Source of the DNA: Chryseobacterium sp. LAM-KRS1
GTDB taxonomy: Bacteria; Bacteroidota; Bacteroidia; Flavobacteriales; Weeksellaceae
Assembly (NCBI RefSeq): GCF_013184525.1
Contig: NZ_JAAOIZ010000003.1
Span: forward strand, 372,001 to 436,000
Direction of reading: 5' to 3'
Length of the DNA stretch: 64,000 nucleotides
Shown here piece by piece: positions 63,586-64,000 of this stretch; the first letter of the stretch is position 1; every line of letters starts with the position of its first letter. The position numbers and the translations under genes are program-made. The notes under the pieces were generated by a model. That model saw only the letters and a list, made by a program, of their open reading frames with translations. It was not told the DNA's origin and did not search any database.

Positions 63586-64000
63586 ATGACTACCCTACTC
63601 TACGACGGAAGCTTTGACGGACTTTTAACTGCAGTGTTTGAAGTATTCGAATACCGCTATAAAGACGTTGAAATTTTCGGCAAAAATCAATATCATCAGG
63701 AAAACATTTTTGCAGAAACCCACGAAGTAGTCACTCAGACAGAAAAGGCAGAAAGAGTTTTCAAGAAGCTGGAAGAGAACATAGGGAGATCCGGAATCCA
63801 TCAATTGCTGAAAGTTTTTCTATCAGAAGATCCGGAATCAGAAAGAATTATCCTTTCAGCCATACAATTATCTGTACAACATCCTCATGAAAATATTCTT
63901 CAGAATTATGCGGATAGTGATATTTTAAAAATATCGAAAATATGTAAATCCGTAGACAGAGAAAGGCATCGGATGACAGCATTTGTAAGGTTTGAGAAAA
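63586..64000 (+). CDS. TIGR03915-type putative DNA metabolism protein (5' part)
   Basis: The frame opens with ATG 63586 (TTLLYDGSFDGLLTAVFEVFEYRY) and is open at the window edge after 138 codons. The beginning is that of the family always paired with the radical SAM protein upstream. A C-terminal uracil-DNA glycosylase-like domain may lie beyond the window. It is 103 nt after the partner and in the same direction. Confidence 0.85.
   Translation, partial: MTTLLYDGSFDGLLTAVFEVFEYRYKDVEIFGKNQYHQENIFAETHEVVTQTEKAERVFKKLEENIGRSGIHQLLKVFLSEDPESERIILSAIQLSVQHPHENILQNYADSDILKISKICKSVDRERHRMTAFVRFEK

Overview
The window is chromosomal DNA from a member of the Bacteroidota, class Flavobacteriia, most like Chryseobacterium or a close Weeksellaceae relative. 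The evidence is an AT-rich base composition, promoters of the Bacteroidetes type (TAnnTTTG -7 box, sometimes TTTG about 19 nt upstream), no Shine-Dalgarno-like start regions, several secreted proteins with type IX secretion (T9SS) C-terminal domains, a fused aspartokinase-homoserine dehydrogenase, a eukaryote-like OPRT-OMPDC fusion and a mevalonate-pathway HMG-CoA reductase.

Layout. 1-2427: 5' part of a secreted reprolysin-type metalloprotease (minus strand). 2854-10083: thr leader peptide, thrA, thrB, thrC, folB, a DUF4403 protein and an RDD membrane protein on the plus strand, followed by tRNA-Cys. 10205-24254: an AT-rich accessory region with long intergenic stretches. It holds three paralogous secreted proteins with a 'QVGINT' N-terminus, a TPR-TM-HTH regulator, two small HTH proteins, a membrane protein, a 1255-aa T9SS fibronectin/MAM-like repeat protein, and several candidate small RNAs and operator repeats. 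24255-33578: lipoprotein, membrane protein, aroC, two thioredoxin-fold proteins, a DUF1232 protein, UMP synthase and an M1-peptidase-like outer-membrane protein. 33651-38812: two T9SS cargo proteins and a 1080-aa beta-barrel protein. 38953-44469: dusB, then deoC/Lrp/EEP nuclease and ndh/trmD on the minus strand. 44535-55776: GH25 lysozyme-like protein, alpha/beta hydrolase, AraC regulator, siderophore-interacting-protein-like flavoprotein, ABC-F ATPase, Gfo/Idh oxidoreductase, TonB-dependent siderophore receptor with a PepSY partner, and a small outer-membrane barrel. 55879-62076: 1-Cys peroxiredoxin, MscS channel, sucC, ClC channel, DUF423, a 51-aa membrane protein and HMG-CoA reductase. 62223-end: a radical SAM DNA modification/repair protein and the start of its usual partner.

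Most notable. The thr operon is preceded by a 32-codon ORF carrying three consecutive Ile codons, Ser, then five consecutive Thr codons, followed by mutually competing stems and a terminator-like hairpin. This is a candidate ribosome-mediated attenuator in a phylum where such leaders are rarely described. In 18.3-19.0 kb, three identical Crp/Fnr-like palindromes (TTATGA-N6-TCATAA) each face a short transcription unit ending in an intrinsic terminator. In two of them the distance to the -7 box is identical, and in the third it is identical on the opposite strand. A second motif, TGTGATA repeated at exactly 11-bp spacing, lies upstream of several accessory genes, twice at the same 32-nt distance from the -7 box. 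Two copies of a short minus-strand element ending in a UUCG-loop terminator look like a small-RNA family. All operator, sRNA and attenuator calls come from pattern reading only, without folding or homology searches.
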